The notes beneath the pieces were generated by a model, which worked only from the letters and a program-made list of their open reading frames with translations, did not search any database and was not told where the DNA came from. A stretch of 64,000 nt of DNA from Lineus longissimus (Eukaryota; Nemertea; Pilidiophora; Heteronemertea; Lineidae). The position numbers and the translations under genes were made by a program. Numbering within the stretch: position 1 is the stretch's first letter; each line of letters starts with the position of its first letter. Location of the stretch: assembly GCF_910592395.1 (NCBI RefSeq), contig NC_088311.1, forward strand, positions 10,230,501 through 10,294,500, read 5' to 3'. Positions 34,376-46,819 of the stretch are shown piece after piece.

Positions 34376-35495
34376 CCATTGTGCTCACCTCATGTGGAGG
34401 AAAGATGGATAAAGAGCATGGTATTGTGTCATGTAGTGTTAGGTTTGATGTAGGTCCGAGCAATTACAATTTCCCCAAAATGGCCAATTTACAGTACATT
34501 CGACCTCTGTGACCTTGAAAAGTAGGTCAAATCAAAGAAGACCCGGGTGACACATTGAATGGTTGTTAGAATTAGATGTACCTATGATATAAAATTGGTG
34601 CCAATCGGGCAAGTCATTACTAGGAATAATGGCATTTTCAAGAATTTAGGATTTGGCCCCCTCCCTGGAGGCCAAACGGCAAATCAGATTGCACCAAACT
34701 TCGGTACCTGAGATCACCTGACCAAGGGGTACATGTGTAATTAATTTGTGATCAATAGTCATTGTAGTTAAGAAACGTGCCATAGTTACCGCCTGACGGC
34801 GAATTTACGCCATTTGACCTCTGTGACCTTGACAAGAAGGTCAAATTAAAAACCTGTGTGACATATACTGTATGGTGGTTAGATGTACCCATGTTATCAA
34901 ATTGGTGGCAATCGGGCAAGAAGTTAAGGAATAATCACATTTTTAAGGTTTTTGGATTTTGCCCCCTGGTGGTCAAGTGGTGAATCATATTGGACCAAAC
35001 TTCGGTCCCTGAGATCACCTGACTAAGGGGTAAATGTGTACCAAATTTGGTATCAATAGTCATTGCAGTTTAGAAACGTGCCATCGTTACATCCCAACGG
35101 CCAATTTACACCATTTGACCTCTGTGACCTTGAAAAGGAGGTCAAATCAAAAACCCGGAGGATATATGATGCACCTTTGCTAGAAGTACCTACCATATTT
35201 TTTTCAAAATTTCCCGACTACTATTAAGGGAGATATTGCATATTTTCATTTTTAACGTTTGGCCCCCTGGTGGCCAAACCATGAAACGAATCGGACCGAA
35301 ACATGGTCTCCAAGGTGTCATTACATAAGGGTACATGTGTCCCAAGTTTCAACTCAATAGCTCTAACAGTTACGAAACGTGCCCTGCTAACGGACGACGG
35401 ACGACGACGGACGACGACGACGACGACGACGACGACGGACGACGGACGCCACGGTATGGGATAAGCTCACCTCTGCTAAGAGGTGAGCTAAAAAG
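34376..35495 (+). mobile_element. TGACCT-repeat element, three internal units, ending in ACG tract and hairpin
   Basis: Three successive units of about 300 bp each contain a block ATTTGACCTCTGTGACCTTG, a GGCCCCCTGGTGGCCAA-type word and CCAAACTTCGGT...CTGAGATCACCTGAC. The element ends with ACG/GGACG microsatellite (35393-35452) and an 11-bp-arm hairpin AGCTCACCTCT/AGAGGTGAGCT followed by AAAA. A single-unit relative lies at 43365. The 85- and 93-codon frames over the microsatellite are artefacts of repetition. Confidence 0.75.
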
Positions 35496-36001
35496 GGGCA
35501 GATCATTTATAAAAGGGGCACCCTTCAAGGGTGTTGAAGGAAAAAGGGGCAAATGCAACGCGCCGCAATTACCGATCACCAAGCTATGCTGAAAGCTTGT
35601 ATCTGACCACTGAAAATTATCAAGTGATTTATTTATGTAATTGTGTATCATGCTTTATGTTGTCTATGTTGAAAAATAATTCGAAGAATGTAGTCACATA
35701 ATCTGATATGGCATTGCCAGCAGCCCGTTCAGTGAACTTGCACTCGCAGTTGAAGAGGGATTTGTACAAGAATGGCAAAGAAGATATACCCCAGATATAC
35801 CCGGAAGATATACATGCACGGCACAGACGTAGGACTGATCTAACTCTATCAATGCCAAAGCACGTGGCCGTGACTGCAGCCCCGCCCACCATCACGATCG
35901 GCGCATGCAACCGCCGCTGAAGAACAAAACATTGCAATATATCGGCACAACAATGCTTAATTTCACTATTATTCATTTGATAAAGATTATTTCTGTTTTA
36001 T

Positions 36002-36094
36002 TTACCCAAATAAAGCCTCTATCCGAGGACATTTGGCCGCCAACTGAGCCAACTTTGCCTCCTTCTCCTTCGCCCGCCTCTTTTTGCCCGGCAT
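36002..36094 (-). pseudogene. Probable transposase first-exon remnant
   Basis: ATG 36094 opens 30 codons reading MPGKKRRAKEKEAKLAQLAA and KCPRIEALFG, then TAA; the end GG|GTAAAT could instead be a splice donor. A basic start followed by a C-x-x-I-x-x-F-type end resembles the N-termini of some hAT/ZMYM-like transposases. This is a weak resemblance. It lies near the right end of the 34316-36516 element, pointing inward. Confidence 0.4.
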
Positions 36095-36521
36095 GATTTA
36101 ATAGTTTTTTCAACTACCACCAGTCTGCGCCACCCTTCGTCCTCTTGCACGTCGCATTGGTGTGACGACCTCGCGTTCAGTGATGAATAATGTGCAGATG
36201 GATATACAGGTAGACGTTCTGTTGGCGACGGCTGTTGGTGAGGTAGACCCATCGCTAGCTCGAGGCTCGGATTGGCGGATTGGATTGCGCGCTCGCGGCA
36301 ACTGCATAAATTATAGACGACGGCACATGGCGGCTTGTAGATAAGGCATGGCGATCATTTGTTGAAGATAATAACGGGCTTGGCGGATTACCTGGGGGAA
36401 CATTGGCGTCAAAAAAAGGGCAGTATTGGCGGGATTTGAGATCAAGGGGGCAGCATGGCGGGACTGAAAGGGGGCATGGCGCAGCGCCATTCCAAAACGG
36501 CCTAGATATAACCCTGGGTAC

Positions 36522-36815
36522 CTGGATCTCATTCATTCTGTGCCAGATGGTATGAAGACATGTTTATCTATTGAGAATCTAGAACCACTGCCAGTCTAGT
36601 GATGTCACTACAGATTTACCAAATTTTCTGCAAATCCGTCAGCAAGCACATTGATGTGAGAGACTTTAAAGTGCCTGGATTGCATTCATTCTGCGCCAGA
36701 TGATATGAAGACCATTCTATCTTTCGAGAATCTAGAACCACTGCAGCCAAGTGATATCACCTCAGATTAACAAAGTTTTCTGCAAATCTGTCGGCATATG
36801 TCACTAAGCAATCCT
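36522..36815. repeat. Tandem duplication of about 150 bp
   Basis: CCTGGATCTCATTCATTCTG ... GAGAATCTAGAACCACTGCC ... TTTTCTGCAAATCCGTC is repeated as CCTGGATTGCATTCATTCTG ... GAGAATCTAGAACCACTGCA ... TTTTCTGCAAATCTGTC. The transposon at 34316 inserted at the very start of the first unit, so the duplication is older than the insertion. Confidence 0.75.
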
Positions 36816-37423
36816 GTTGCCCAGTGCAGGGGTTGTTATACATCAAGCCACGTGGCCCAGGGCTTGTGACAACACTCTAAGACTGTCTTTGAAGAATGAA
36901 ACCTTGCACGGTACTCTCTGTTAAAAAATGGCTAAGGACTCCCTAGGACTCCTGAGATTTTTTCAAAACCTTGGTCTGACTCCCCAACTAGAAAGTTCTG
37001 TTGATCTGTGAAAGGCATAATGTGTGAATAATGACAGAGTCTGCAAATGTTACCAATATATATCCTGCCGCCCCCTTTCTCACACAAGATTTCATCATCT
37101 GGGTAGATATAAATTGAAATGGCCAAGAAACAGATTTCACTATCTACAACATTGGTCAGGAGGTAATTCAGTAGGATTTAGGAAGTATATCACATAAATG
37201 GCAGTGATGTGGCTGTGACTACCAACTTGACAAATAATGCACAGACAATCCTACTCAGAGCAAAATAAAATCTTCCACCGATACAAAAGTGAAAGCCCGG
37301 GTAAGCTATATGGTTGTGGGCTAAATGCACAATAATTTACAGCGATCAGCAAGGAAAGCCGAGACCTCAACCAGCTTGGCAGATGACAAGGTACGACAGC
37401 CTTGGATGGAATAGTTTACTCAC

Positions 37424-37504
37424 CTTGGCACTGCAATCTTTGAGCCAAATGGGGCCAATCCTGTGGCGAGCCATTTCACAACATCCTCCTCCCGATGTCG
37501 CCTT
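37424..37504 (-). CDS. Gene D/A internal exon (81 nt)
   Basis: Acceptor TTGATTTTTGTGTTTGAAG, donor CCAAG|GTGAGT. Entered in phase 2 from the 41262 exon it reads RRHREEDVVKWLATGLAPFG then SKIAVP and leaves in phase 2. A phase-0 reading (ATSGGGCCEMARHRIGPIWL) is also open but does not match the preceding exon. The chosen frame is helical and amphipathic. Product unknown. Confidence 0.7.
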
Positions 37505-40500
37505 CTTCAAACACAAAAATCAACAATTTTACATGCAAACATCACCATTTTCTCCTAGAGTTAATATACCACTTGGTTTTGACTTAATTTCTTGGTGAAA
37601 AAGAGTATTGTTGCATAGTTTCATGCTGTCTTTAGTTTAAATGATGAGAGTTAATTGTACATGTATCTTAATTAAATGTTTAACATGTATTAAAACCCTG
37701 TACATAAAGCGCAGTCGTTAAGTCCTCCAGGGGAGGGCCCGTTGCGGACAGCCTAGTCACATGAGGGCAGTTTGGGGTTCCGCCCTCGTCTTTCCCCAGC
37801 CTCCGACACGTACAGCCAAAATTACCATCTTTTATTTAATTATTTCACATAACTGTTGCTTTAGACAGTTGACATTATTGTAAAAAAATAATGACAACAC
37901 TAATACTCAGTACAATTTCTAATCGAAAGGGTTGCGAGTGATCTTATAATATTCATGTCTTCATTGAAAAGATTAATAAGCCTTGATCAAACCTGAGGGA
38001 AGAATAGTTTACGATACACAACATGCTATTATTATCAGGGAGACAACAGAGAATAAAGTCAGATGACACTCAAATTACAGATAATAAGGTTAGCCACGCT
38101 ATCTTCATGCAGTAACTTGATCCTAGTGAATATGTGTGTATTATATTTTAGCTAACATATACGTCTAATAACGTCCTTCCTGCTATCGGGTTCATATGAA
38201 ATACCTCTAACATCGCTATGCGTGCACTACACATTGTTATATTCTTTACAGAATACCACACACCTTCTACAACTCTAGATACATACTTTTTTTCCATCAC
38301 CATCGACGACCAGCATATAGATATTTCTTATGAGTCAATTCCCATTTGATAAAATACCCAGAGATAAAGACATGGTCAATTATAATTCGACAGAAGGACA
38401 GGCACATGAAGATTAAAATGCAGCCTTCCAGACAACACTCAAAATTGATGAGTCTGTCAGTGGGCCTGGCGTTTTGATCTTCACTTGCCTGTGGCTGAAG
38501 AACAGCATCAAACAGTGGGTGACTGGGTGATTGATTAGATCTATGTAAAGCAATCAATCAATAATTCAGTATAACAGTATATTAACCTACGGTAGTTGAT
38601 TGAAGAAGATGTAACCATGCACACTGGAGGACAAAGAATGCAAATGCCTTTGCCAATTTTCAAAGGTTTGCCCTGTACGTGGTCAGTATCGACCAACAAT
38701 TTTACTGATTGCAAACCAAATTACTGAACAATCTACAAGGTCACATCAGCAAGTGACAGAACACTACAGTGCCAAACCAAGAATCCCAACTGTGACTAAA
38801 TCGGTCCGAGGCAAAGCAACCCACAAAGGCTTCTGTGTTCATGTTTGTAGGTACATGTCACAGAACAAGAAAAGGGGATTCCTGTGACCTAAAACTAACC
38901 CAGGGATTCTACTTGCAAACCAGTGATCTTTTTGTCACTCATCACAGTGATAACTGATGCAAATCACAGTGATGATTGTTGCCTGTTTGCAGGGGAATAT
39001 TGTAAAAATTTATTTTAGCACTGTATGATCTATAGTTTCTGAGCTAAAGATGTTGTGATTTTGATGCAAAATGTTGTATATTAGTATTTTTCTGTTGACA
39101 TCCAAGCTGACCGTGATCCAAGGAATACCCTCAACAGAAATGTGGTGCCCGACTGCCGATTCTCCAGGATGGAATCATACTTTATAACTCCTGCTCAGCA
39201 TTACAAAGAAGCCTGAACAGTATAGAGGTGCAAAACCTGTTGCAAAAGCCCTAATTAATACTCTAGCATAAACTTCACCTAGGACACTCACGAAAAGCCA
39301 AAACATTATCAAAACAACAAATTGGTCAGAAAATTAAGTCAATATCATATTAAATATTGATGGCATTTAGAAGCTATATATTACATTAGATCGGTTAATT
39401 AGATGCTGATCATGGTTGTCAATGACAACAATTATTCTTGAATTGCACCGCTGACTTTGGATTTCACTCCATTTGGTACCAACCAAAGCAGTGACAGTTG
39501 TGACACCAAAACAACTAAAGCCAGAACAAGGCTTAGAAAATGATACCACATTGCAACCAAGGTGTTCTAGAATATTATCACAGCAGGAGCTATTAGCTTT
39601 TCAATTGAATGACCCATGGACATTGGAACTTGGTGTAAAGGTGGTAGCCAGCGATCACAGAGGGGATGCCCCAGTGCTGACCCCAACTCAGGTGGATGCC
39701 ACCAATTCTGATAAGTAAACCTAAACGCCGATAAATTGTTAGCAAGTAGGCTACAGTACAGGAGCCGCTGTAGTCTAGATGGTTTATCTTGGATAGCGGT
39801 CAAGAGGTCCCTGGTTTGAACCACACACTCGTATGAATCTCTAGGCGGTCCTTTGCTGAAGTTGCCTTACTCCATCCACCCAGGTTTATAAATGGGTACT
39901 GTACCGGTCACTTGGTTGTAACACTGATTGGGTAGCACATCTGAGGTCTACTGTTAGGTTTAAGGATAGACCAGGGTTAGACTGTAACGTCAGATGATTA
40001 ATCCTACTGCAGTAGGAATCAGACTTATCACACTTATCAGACTTATGAACCCCAAACTTTAACTTTTTAACTTTCAAGTTAATTGAGATATTTCACACTA
40101 GTGATAAAGATCTGCATCGCTGAAACTTGGTATTTGTGGTATTTGTCTACAGAACAGCATTGTGAAAAATGTTGTTTAGTGCATATTTATACAATGAGAA
40201 ATTTTTTAATTGGCTCCTTTTTCAAATTTTTGAACGAGCGGAGTATGCTTTTAAGGGGAGAGAAAAGTAATTGGAAATTTAACAATTAATGAGTTACACA
40301 GACATAGGAACAACACCTCCATCTTATACTGTATGTTGCCGATGAAATGTTATTAAGTTATCCCACCAAGAATGAATTACGATCAATTCCTGCTGGACTC
40401 GAATGGATTCGATGCCAAATCAAACTATGAATTATTTAGAACTGATCAATGCAGCAAACACAAGGGACCCAGATAGAGGTTGGTATGTTCTTGATATAAA

Positions 40501-41261
40501 CCGGTTAAGAAATTATGAATCAAATCGAACATATCATCCCCGCAATTCGGTGCATGTCCGAGGTTGATTACATGTAGCATCCTTTGCTTTGTAGAATCAA
40601 ACCTTCTTCCAAGGTTTCCTTGATAATCTCAGTGCTTTCTAAATACAGTGATTGCTTGAGTTTAAAAGAGCAGTAGAATCTGTTAATATCATATGACGAT
40701 ATTTGTAATGACGTCATACCATGACGTCACTGATGGCAGGGCACTGCATTAACGACGCAACTCCGCCCCAACAGAGGTCGGGATGATGCAAATGGACCAG
40801 CACATCTTTTTGTGGGAAATGCCGGACAAACATAAATGGGTCCATTGTGGCCATAATTCGCCATGAAATCTGCTCAGAAATTCTGGGTCATTATAAGTAC
40901 TACTACCAGAACTGCATTACTCTTTCACTGCAGGTACATGGCATGGAATGGTCTATGTGGTATTGACACAAACAACAATACCCTTTCGCTGCGGGTGATG
41001 TGCATAACATGTCATGTATATGGCATGGCATGTAAATGACATGCCATGTACATGACATATAACACTATTTTGGTTAGGTTTTGGATATTGTTACATATAA
41101 CAATATCGAAATTTCCTTGAAGCGGGCTAAATAATCATTGCAGCAGAAGATAACATGCCAACTAGAACACGCTAAAGCCTAAAGGAGACAATTACAATGC
41201 AAGAATAACACCACTTATTTCCCAACAAATTTGGAACTATTCAGATTTTCACTGCACCTAC
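37505..41261 (-). other. Intron, no exon or element supported
   Basis: About 3.8 kb, AT-rich. It includes the 19-bp-arm palindrome at 41009-41058 and a plus-strand frame at 39473-39718 that lacks splice evidence. I see no other structure. Confidence 0.5.
41009..41058. repeat. Imperfect palindrome, 19-bp arms
   Basis: ATGTCATGTATATGGCATG (41009-41027) pairs with 41040-41058 at 18 of 19 positions around a 12-nt loop. It sits in a region rich in ATGGCATG words (also GGCATGGAATGG at about 40948). Confidence 0.7.
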
Positions 41262-41407
41262 CGTGGTATAGGATAGTCCAAGAACTGGGGTGTGGGGGTT
41301 CTCCTAAACTTCAGCCTCAGGGCATCATATGGTATAGTGAGTGATTCCATCATGTACCGATTTTTCACCAACGGTAATTTGACAGTCATTTTATCCCTCG
41401 GCCCCAT
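41262..41407 (-). CDS. Gene D/A internal exon (146 nt)
   Basis: Acceptor AATTTTGCTGTATCAG, donor CCACG|GTAGGT, open only in phase 0. The peptide begins MGPRDKMTVKLPLVKNRYMM, then ESLTIPYDALRLKFRRTP and ends QFLDYPIP; it leaves in phase 2 and joins 37504 in frame. It could instead be a first coding exon, but the Kozak context of its ATG (C at -3) is poor. The exon linking it to 45799 (phase 1 to 0) was not found. Confidence 0.75.
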
Positions 41408-43364
41408 CTGATACAGCAAAATTGGCGTGGACGCATGAGCAGTTTAGTGCTAAAGCCATCCACGTTCGATAAAGTAATATGGCAATTGAATATTTCTGGT
41501 CCATGTAAGTCATGCAATAACACACACGAGTCAATTTATTATTAATGAAACTATATTACGATCCATCAGACTGTATCAAACTCAGGTTTAGACTCGTTAG
41601 TTTTATTGGTCTATCACCTCCGTCCTCAGCAGTTGAAGTCGAATGGTACCTTGTCCGAGTGCTTGGTCATAGACTAGGAGTCCAAAGAGAAGAAATAGTA
41701 CTACACAGTTTGAATTGGAGTAACGTCCATTGAATCACACAACTTTCAGTACCATTGAAGGTATTTCACACTGGATTTTCGTGTCTTTCACACCTAGTGT
41801 CCAAGTACCCTCCCGTGATCACACACATCAAAGAACGCCTAAGTAAATATCATTTTGAGTTCGAGTATTATCTTCCATATGGCACAATTTCCTGATTCCT
41901 GTTATTGATTTTCACTCCAGTAAGGGCAATTAGTATAATTACAAAATTGATATGGAGATCAGAGACCAGTTGGTTGAAGTCCTGATTAGAAATGGTTGTG
42001 CAGAAGTAAGAACTCTTGAAAATGATTTCATGAATATAGTATTAGTCCAACGAGGCCAAGAGTGCTTGACGAAAACTCACCACAGTATTTTGCATACTGG
42101 TCTCCCAATTCAAATGAAATATAAGTCTCATAATTAACCAGTTAGGCGTGAGAATTCGGTAAGAACTTTTATCCTTATGCAATGCACTGTTATTCTTGCT
42201 CGATAAATTCATAAGGTATGTGCACTGCTGTGTTAATTTAAAGCCAGACTATATCAAACCATGGGCATTATCAATACCGCGCTTGTTTTCATTCACGCTA
42301 TTTACTTCACTGCCCATTATACTTCTCTATAGATATTTATTGCCGTTTAGAAAAGCACACATGTTCACCTTTTAAACATGTCTGAACAATGGCATTGACA
42401 GCCAAAGTCACTGATTACACGTTATCAATCAGAAGTCGATTCCGTCTGAAATCAACTAGAATTCCTTGTGCATAACAGAAGCGTGTCATTCAAAATATGC
42501 ATACATCTCAAATCAAGTTGAACCGAGACAAATCACAGTCTTCTCACTGATATTGATCTTGAAAGAGCAAAACCTACACATACTTAAAAAGGTAAACAAT
42601 CAGAGATAGGCAACCAAGGTGCTCCAATTAAACTGCATATCTGTCAGCTATATATCGTCAATAGCTTGAATGAAAAACGTAAAAAATGAACTTTTTTGCA
42701 AATCGATCTCAGCATGAGTTTTTGGTGGTTCTCCAATCTTTAAAGGCAAATGCCATTCACTGTCATGCACACCTCTTTCAGTACAAAAGCATGAATGACA
42801 CTAAAGGAGAGTGATATTTTATGCCATCTGAATACAGAATGTTACTTTCCTCACATATCTTGTTTATACCGATTAATAGGAGGAGCCACAGGCTTTAATC
42901 TAAGGTTTTTTCTCCAGCCATTTCAGACTGATAATAGTCTTGCTGTGTCAAAGGAAACCTGACATTGGTCATGAATGGTCGTTAACAGCTCTTCAGCAGA
43001 CGTATAGTATAATGACCTTGAAAATTGGGTCAAGGTCAAAATGATAGTTCTACCTAGGATTAGTAATTATACACAATTTCAAGTTAAACTTTTGACAACA
43101 TTTCTGCAGGTCATCCTTTCAGACAGTGTTTGAAACATGCTTTGGAAAAGCAATGTCATGAAATGCTCCAAATGGAATAGCAAACTACTACATCAACATG
43201 TGTATTCATCTTTCATTAGTAACGCTTTAAGACTAAGTTTACTGATGCAGTGACCCGTAAGGACTGCCCCACAGCCTGAAGGATTTTACCGCTATCATGA
43301 AATTCTTTCAATATTCAATCATAACAGTAGATCAAAATCTTTATCTAAAATTCCTCACTCTTTA

Positions 43365-43815
43365 AAAATGTGTACTAAATTTCAAGTTCATAGCTTTAGC
43401 GGTTTTAAAAGAAACGTGTCATAGTTGCACTCAAACGGTCAATTTACGCCATTTGACCTCTGTGACCTTGAAAATAAGGTCAAATCAAAAACCCGTATGA
43501 TATGTGATGTATACTTACTTGCTAGGAGAACCTACCATTAAAATTTTATCGAAAACTAGTCACTTATAAGAGAGATATTGAACTTTTTAGGTTTCCATTT
43601 TTGGCCCCCTGGTGGCCAAGTCAAGAATTAGATTGGACCGAAATTCAGTGAAAGAAGTCACCTGACCTGGGGGGGGGGGGGTCCTGTGTACAAAGTTTCA
43701 AGTTCATAGCATAAGTGGTTAAGAAACGTGCCACAGTTTTTGAAACAGGATACAGATGACGAGACAGCGGACGACAGACACAGCGGTATTGTTTAGACTC
43801 CCCTATGGTGAGCCA
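43365..43815 (+). mobile_element. TGACCT-repeat element, single-unit copy
   Basis: Shares with the 34376 element the block ATTTGACCTCTGTGACCTTG, GGCCCCCTGGTGGCCAAG, a GTCACCTGACC word and an end with GGACGACAGAC followed by a CTATGGTGAGCC half-hairpin. It includes a run of 13 G (43669-43681). Confidence 0.7.
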
Positions 43816-44944
43816 AAAATTAGGTATGATTTATCAAATTAATTCAGTCTGTCAGGTGAGACTAAATGGTGTAGTGGACTTGCAAATCTCCAGCAAAATC
43901 TTTCGATAAAGGTAGGATGACAAGAAACATGTTTTTCTCATTGCAGACATGATTATTTGAAGCTCGCTGTGGAAAAAATCGCTTGCTTGTAAGGCCCCTT
44001 AATAGTCGCAGTGAAAAATGACTACACCACTGTAATTACAGCTATAGGGGTACAGTAAGTTAGCTCATTTAGCTAACTAATAAGAAACAGTCCTTATCAC
44101 CAATGACTCTATCTATCTATCACCAATGTCGATACAGTTTGGTAATCCTTTTTTTGCGATGACCGGGAGATATTTAGAGATATTAAGAGATCATAACCTA
44201 TGCATGCACTACATTATAAAATGATTATTCCGTATGTCTTCCCTCGGGGTAAAGTTTACATTAATGGCTTAGTAGCAATTGTTTGCTGGTCACCACAAAA
44301 CATACCGCTTTTTTGAACTTATACTTCTGGATAAATTAATATGCTCTTGTCCAGGCTTGTGTTTATAGGATTCGATCATTTGCAAACCTAATCCATGACA
44401 ATAAAATACAGCCAAGCCAAAGGCATTTTATCAAAGAAGAAACAAATTGCACTCAAAAAATTAGTAACAATTCTCACCAGAAGGTTTGGAAAAAGAATGT
44501 AATAGCTGGGCCATTACACGTGTACAAGCATGAAGAAAGAAAATCTCAAAAAACTCTGAACGAGGACAAAAAACTGCTGGGTAGAACTATTCGGATTAAA
44601 TATATCTCCAACAGGTTTTAATAAATATAATCCTACCCAAATGAACAGCAATTAAAGTCCCCCTTCCTCAGCATGGACACGGTCTAAGCCAAAAATATTT
44701 GGCAAGCCATAGGACGAAATTTGTTGCTTTACCAGTTGCAGCTGCACGCCCAGTATTAAATCTTGTCACCAAGAGGACCCTCTAAAGTTTAGATAATACT
44801 TATGCAACAATTTCACTCTCGGAACAAGAAGATTCTGGTAAGATCTCAATGGAATCACTTTACAATTGAACAAAAGAGACTGCGGAGACTGGGTGGGTGA
44901 TCTCTTGGTGAACTGACCAAACCAAAGTTCGGTCAGGTTAGGGC

Positions 44945-45175
44945 TTGTTACACAGTGGCAGCATCTTGCATATGTTTAGCATTGGTGAGACGAGAGACTT
45001 ATTAGCGACCCATCACCAGCGCCAAAAATTTGCATGTAGCATGGAGGAAATGTACAACCGGTACCTAGCTGTCAGGCAACCTCACCAGTTAATCAAGCCC
45101 AATCAGTTAAAAATGTTGCATGATATTTTAAAGTACAATGGAAAGCAGTCCAAAAGTTCTATTGAACAAAGCTGA
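44945..45175 (+). other. Plus-strand open frame of uncertain status
   Basis: 76 codons without a usable ATG at the start (first ATG about 44969). It contains RQKFACSMEEMYNRYLAVRQ and HQLIKPNQLKMLHDILKYNG, which look protein-like. No good splice acceptor. It may be a transposon remnant. Confidence 0.2.
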
Positions 45176-45798
45176 TGAACCTATCAGTATTATTTGGATA
45201 CATCTGAAAGTACCTAGAAACTTATTATTTCTCAATCCCAAACCAACAGGCCGGTTGACAAAGTAACAAGTTGCAGACAAGATGATTTTTGCTGTCTGCA
45301 TGTAAGTGTGATTTCAATTGTAGACAGATTGCTTCTTCACTGGTACAGGGCACCAAATAATTCCCAAAATGTGTATTTCAAAGCACAAAACTTTACCCAG
45401 GATCCATAATTTTGAAATGGCCATAACTTCAAAACTGATACACTTCGGACAGTTAAAATTGGTTTGACTCTCTATCAGTATCAAGAAAGGTAACAAGAAT
45501 TGCATGTTGCAATCAATGGACCGTTATGGACATGGCCACTTCTGCAATGACAATAAAGAAACTCACACGGGCGACACAGTGCTGAAATGAGATTGAAGAT
45601 GAGGCCAAAGTATTATGACAGTGATGTGTACAAACTATGCATGCAGAGCAACATTAATTCTAATACTACCAAATGATAACAATTGCAAGTTACAGACAAC
45701 TAAGGAAGTTTACATGCGATAAAGCTAGGGTGGGTGAACATACTATGACCATTGCATGCAACTGATTGTGTGTGAGTGAAGAGAAATAACCGGCTTAC

Positions 45799-45831
45799 GT
45801 TTCAACCTCATCTGCCTTCTCTTGTTGGTCC
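45799..45831 (-). CDS. Gene D/A small exon (33 nt)
   Basis: Acceptor GTATCATTTTCAG, donor GAAAC|GTAAGC. In phase 1 it reads (W)TNKRRQMRLK, continuing LRID from the 46132 exon, and leaves in phase 1. A further possible 15-nt microexon (45567-45581, acceptor CAATCTCATTTCAG, donor CCCGT|GTGAGT) could follow in the same phase. Confidence 0.6.
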
Positions 45832-46131
45832 CTGAAAATGATACAGCAGTCAAGAATGATGGGTTGCCGATAACATGGGGAGAAACCGAGATTGAAAGGT
45901 GTTTGTTTGAATACCAATGGTCATGTTGGTTAGGCCAAATACATCCATATGCAACATCTATCATAAGCAATGTATGATTGATCAACATCATATATGCAAC
46001 ATCCATCATACACAAAATCTATCTGTTCTATTTTATAAAGAGCATTTTGAAAATCACTAGTTTCGTAGCAAAAGAGTTTCCTCTTCTATTGACGAAGCCT
46101 GGATGGAAATGAAAAGAGGCCATCCACTCAC

Positions 46132-46175
46132 AGTCAATCCGAAGGTAGGGAGGTTGGAAACTTGGTGCTGTGGTT
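46132..46175 (-). CDS. Gene D/A small exon (44 nt)
   Basis: Acceptor ACAAATCCTCTTAG, donor TTGACT|GTGAGT. Entered in phase 2 from 47644 and left in phase 1. It reads TTAPSFQPPYLRID. Short but in phase with both neighbours. Confidence 0.6.
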
Positions 46176-46819
46176 CTAAGAGGATTTGTCTTAATAAGAT
46201 ATCAATAAATAATAGTCACGAAGTTCCTTTTTAGAGGGCTCTACAGATATTTCTTCTCAAGTGTGCAGAAAGAATTTGTGAAATGTTTGTGTTTATTTTC
46301 TGATTTATCAAAAAGCCATACTCCATACAGGAACAGTGTAAACTTAACATTAGTGCCGGCACGACATCATTATAAGACAAACTTTCTTCTCATTTATTAT
46401 GACAGAGCTGAAAGTTTGGAAAGCATTGGAATTGGAAGCTAATCAGACATGTCAGCCTCAAATATATACATGTAATATGATGAACTTGAAACAACAGAGC
46501 AACCTTTAACCAACCCATTTGCTGCTGTGACGTGTGTATAGTACAAAATGTATTTCATGTTACACGTCCCTATATCACACGCCAGCAATTTGCATTGCAC
46601 GTCATACAAATTATACACTAACTTTAATCCATCTGCACTTGGCCACAGCCTCTCGTAACATTTCATATGCACTCGACTGACTACACAACCCTGTATCACG
46701 ATAGATAGCTGGTGGAGGCTGAAAAATGGTGTCAGCAACGAAAGGGTTAAAGGCCTGCCAATGAATGAAACAGACAATGATGTACATTGTGAAAGTGCAG
46801 TGTGATATAAATGGAGTTC

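Larger units (their letters stand above)
34316..36516. mobile_element. 2.2-kb inverted-repeat DNA transposon with GGTAC target duplication
   Basis: A perfect 16-bp inverted end (CAGGGTTATATCTAGG at 34316-34331; reverse complement at 36501-36516) is flanked on both sides by GGTAC (34311-34315 and 36517-36521). The next inner words, GGGCATGGTGC and GGCATGGCGC, are also related. The right two-thirds (35.7-36.5 kb) is distinctly GC- and CpG-rich. It contains a small minus-strand frame resembling a transposase N-terminus and, near the left end, a nested TGACCT repeat element. The CAGGG end suggests a hAT-like element, but the 5-bp duplication is short for that superfamily. Confidence 0.78.

Noticed and set aside
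35335-35651. Plus- and minus-strand frames of 85-93 codons with poly-Asp or poly-Ser
   Set aside because: They translate the ACG microsatellite and hairpin of a repeat element.
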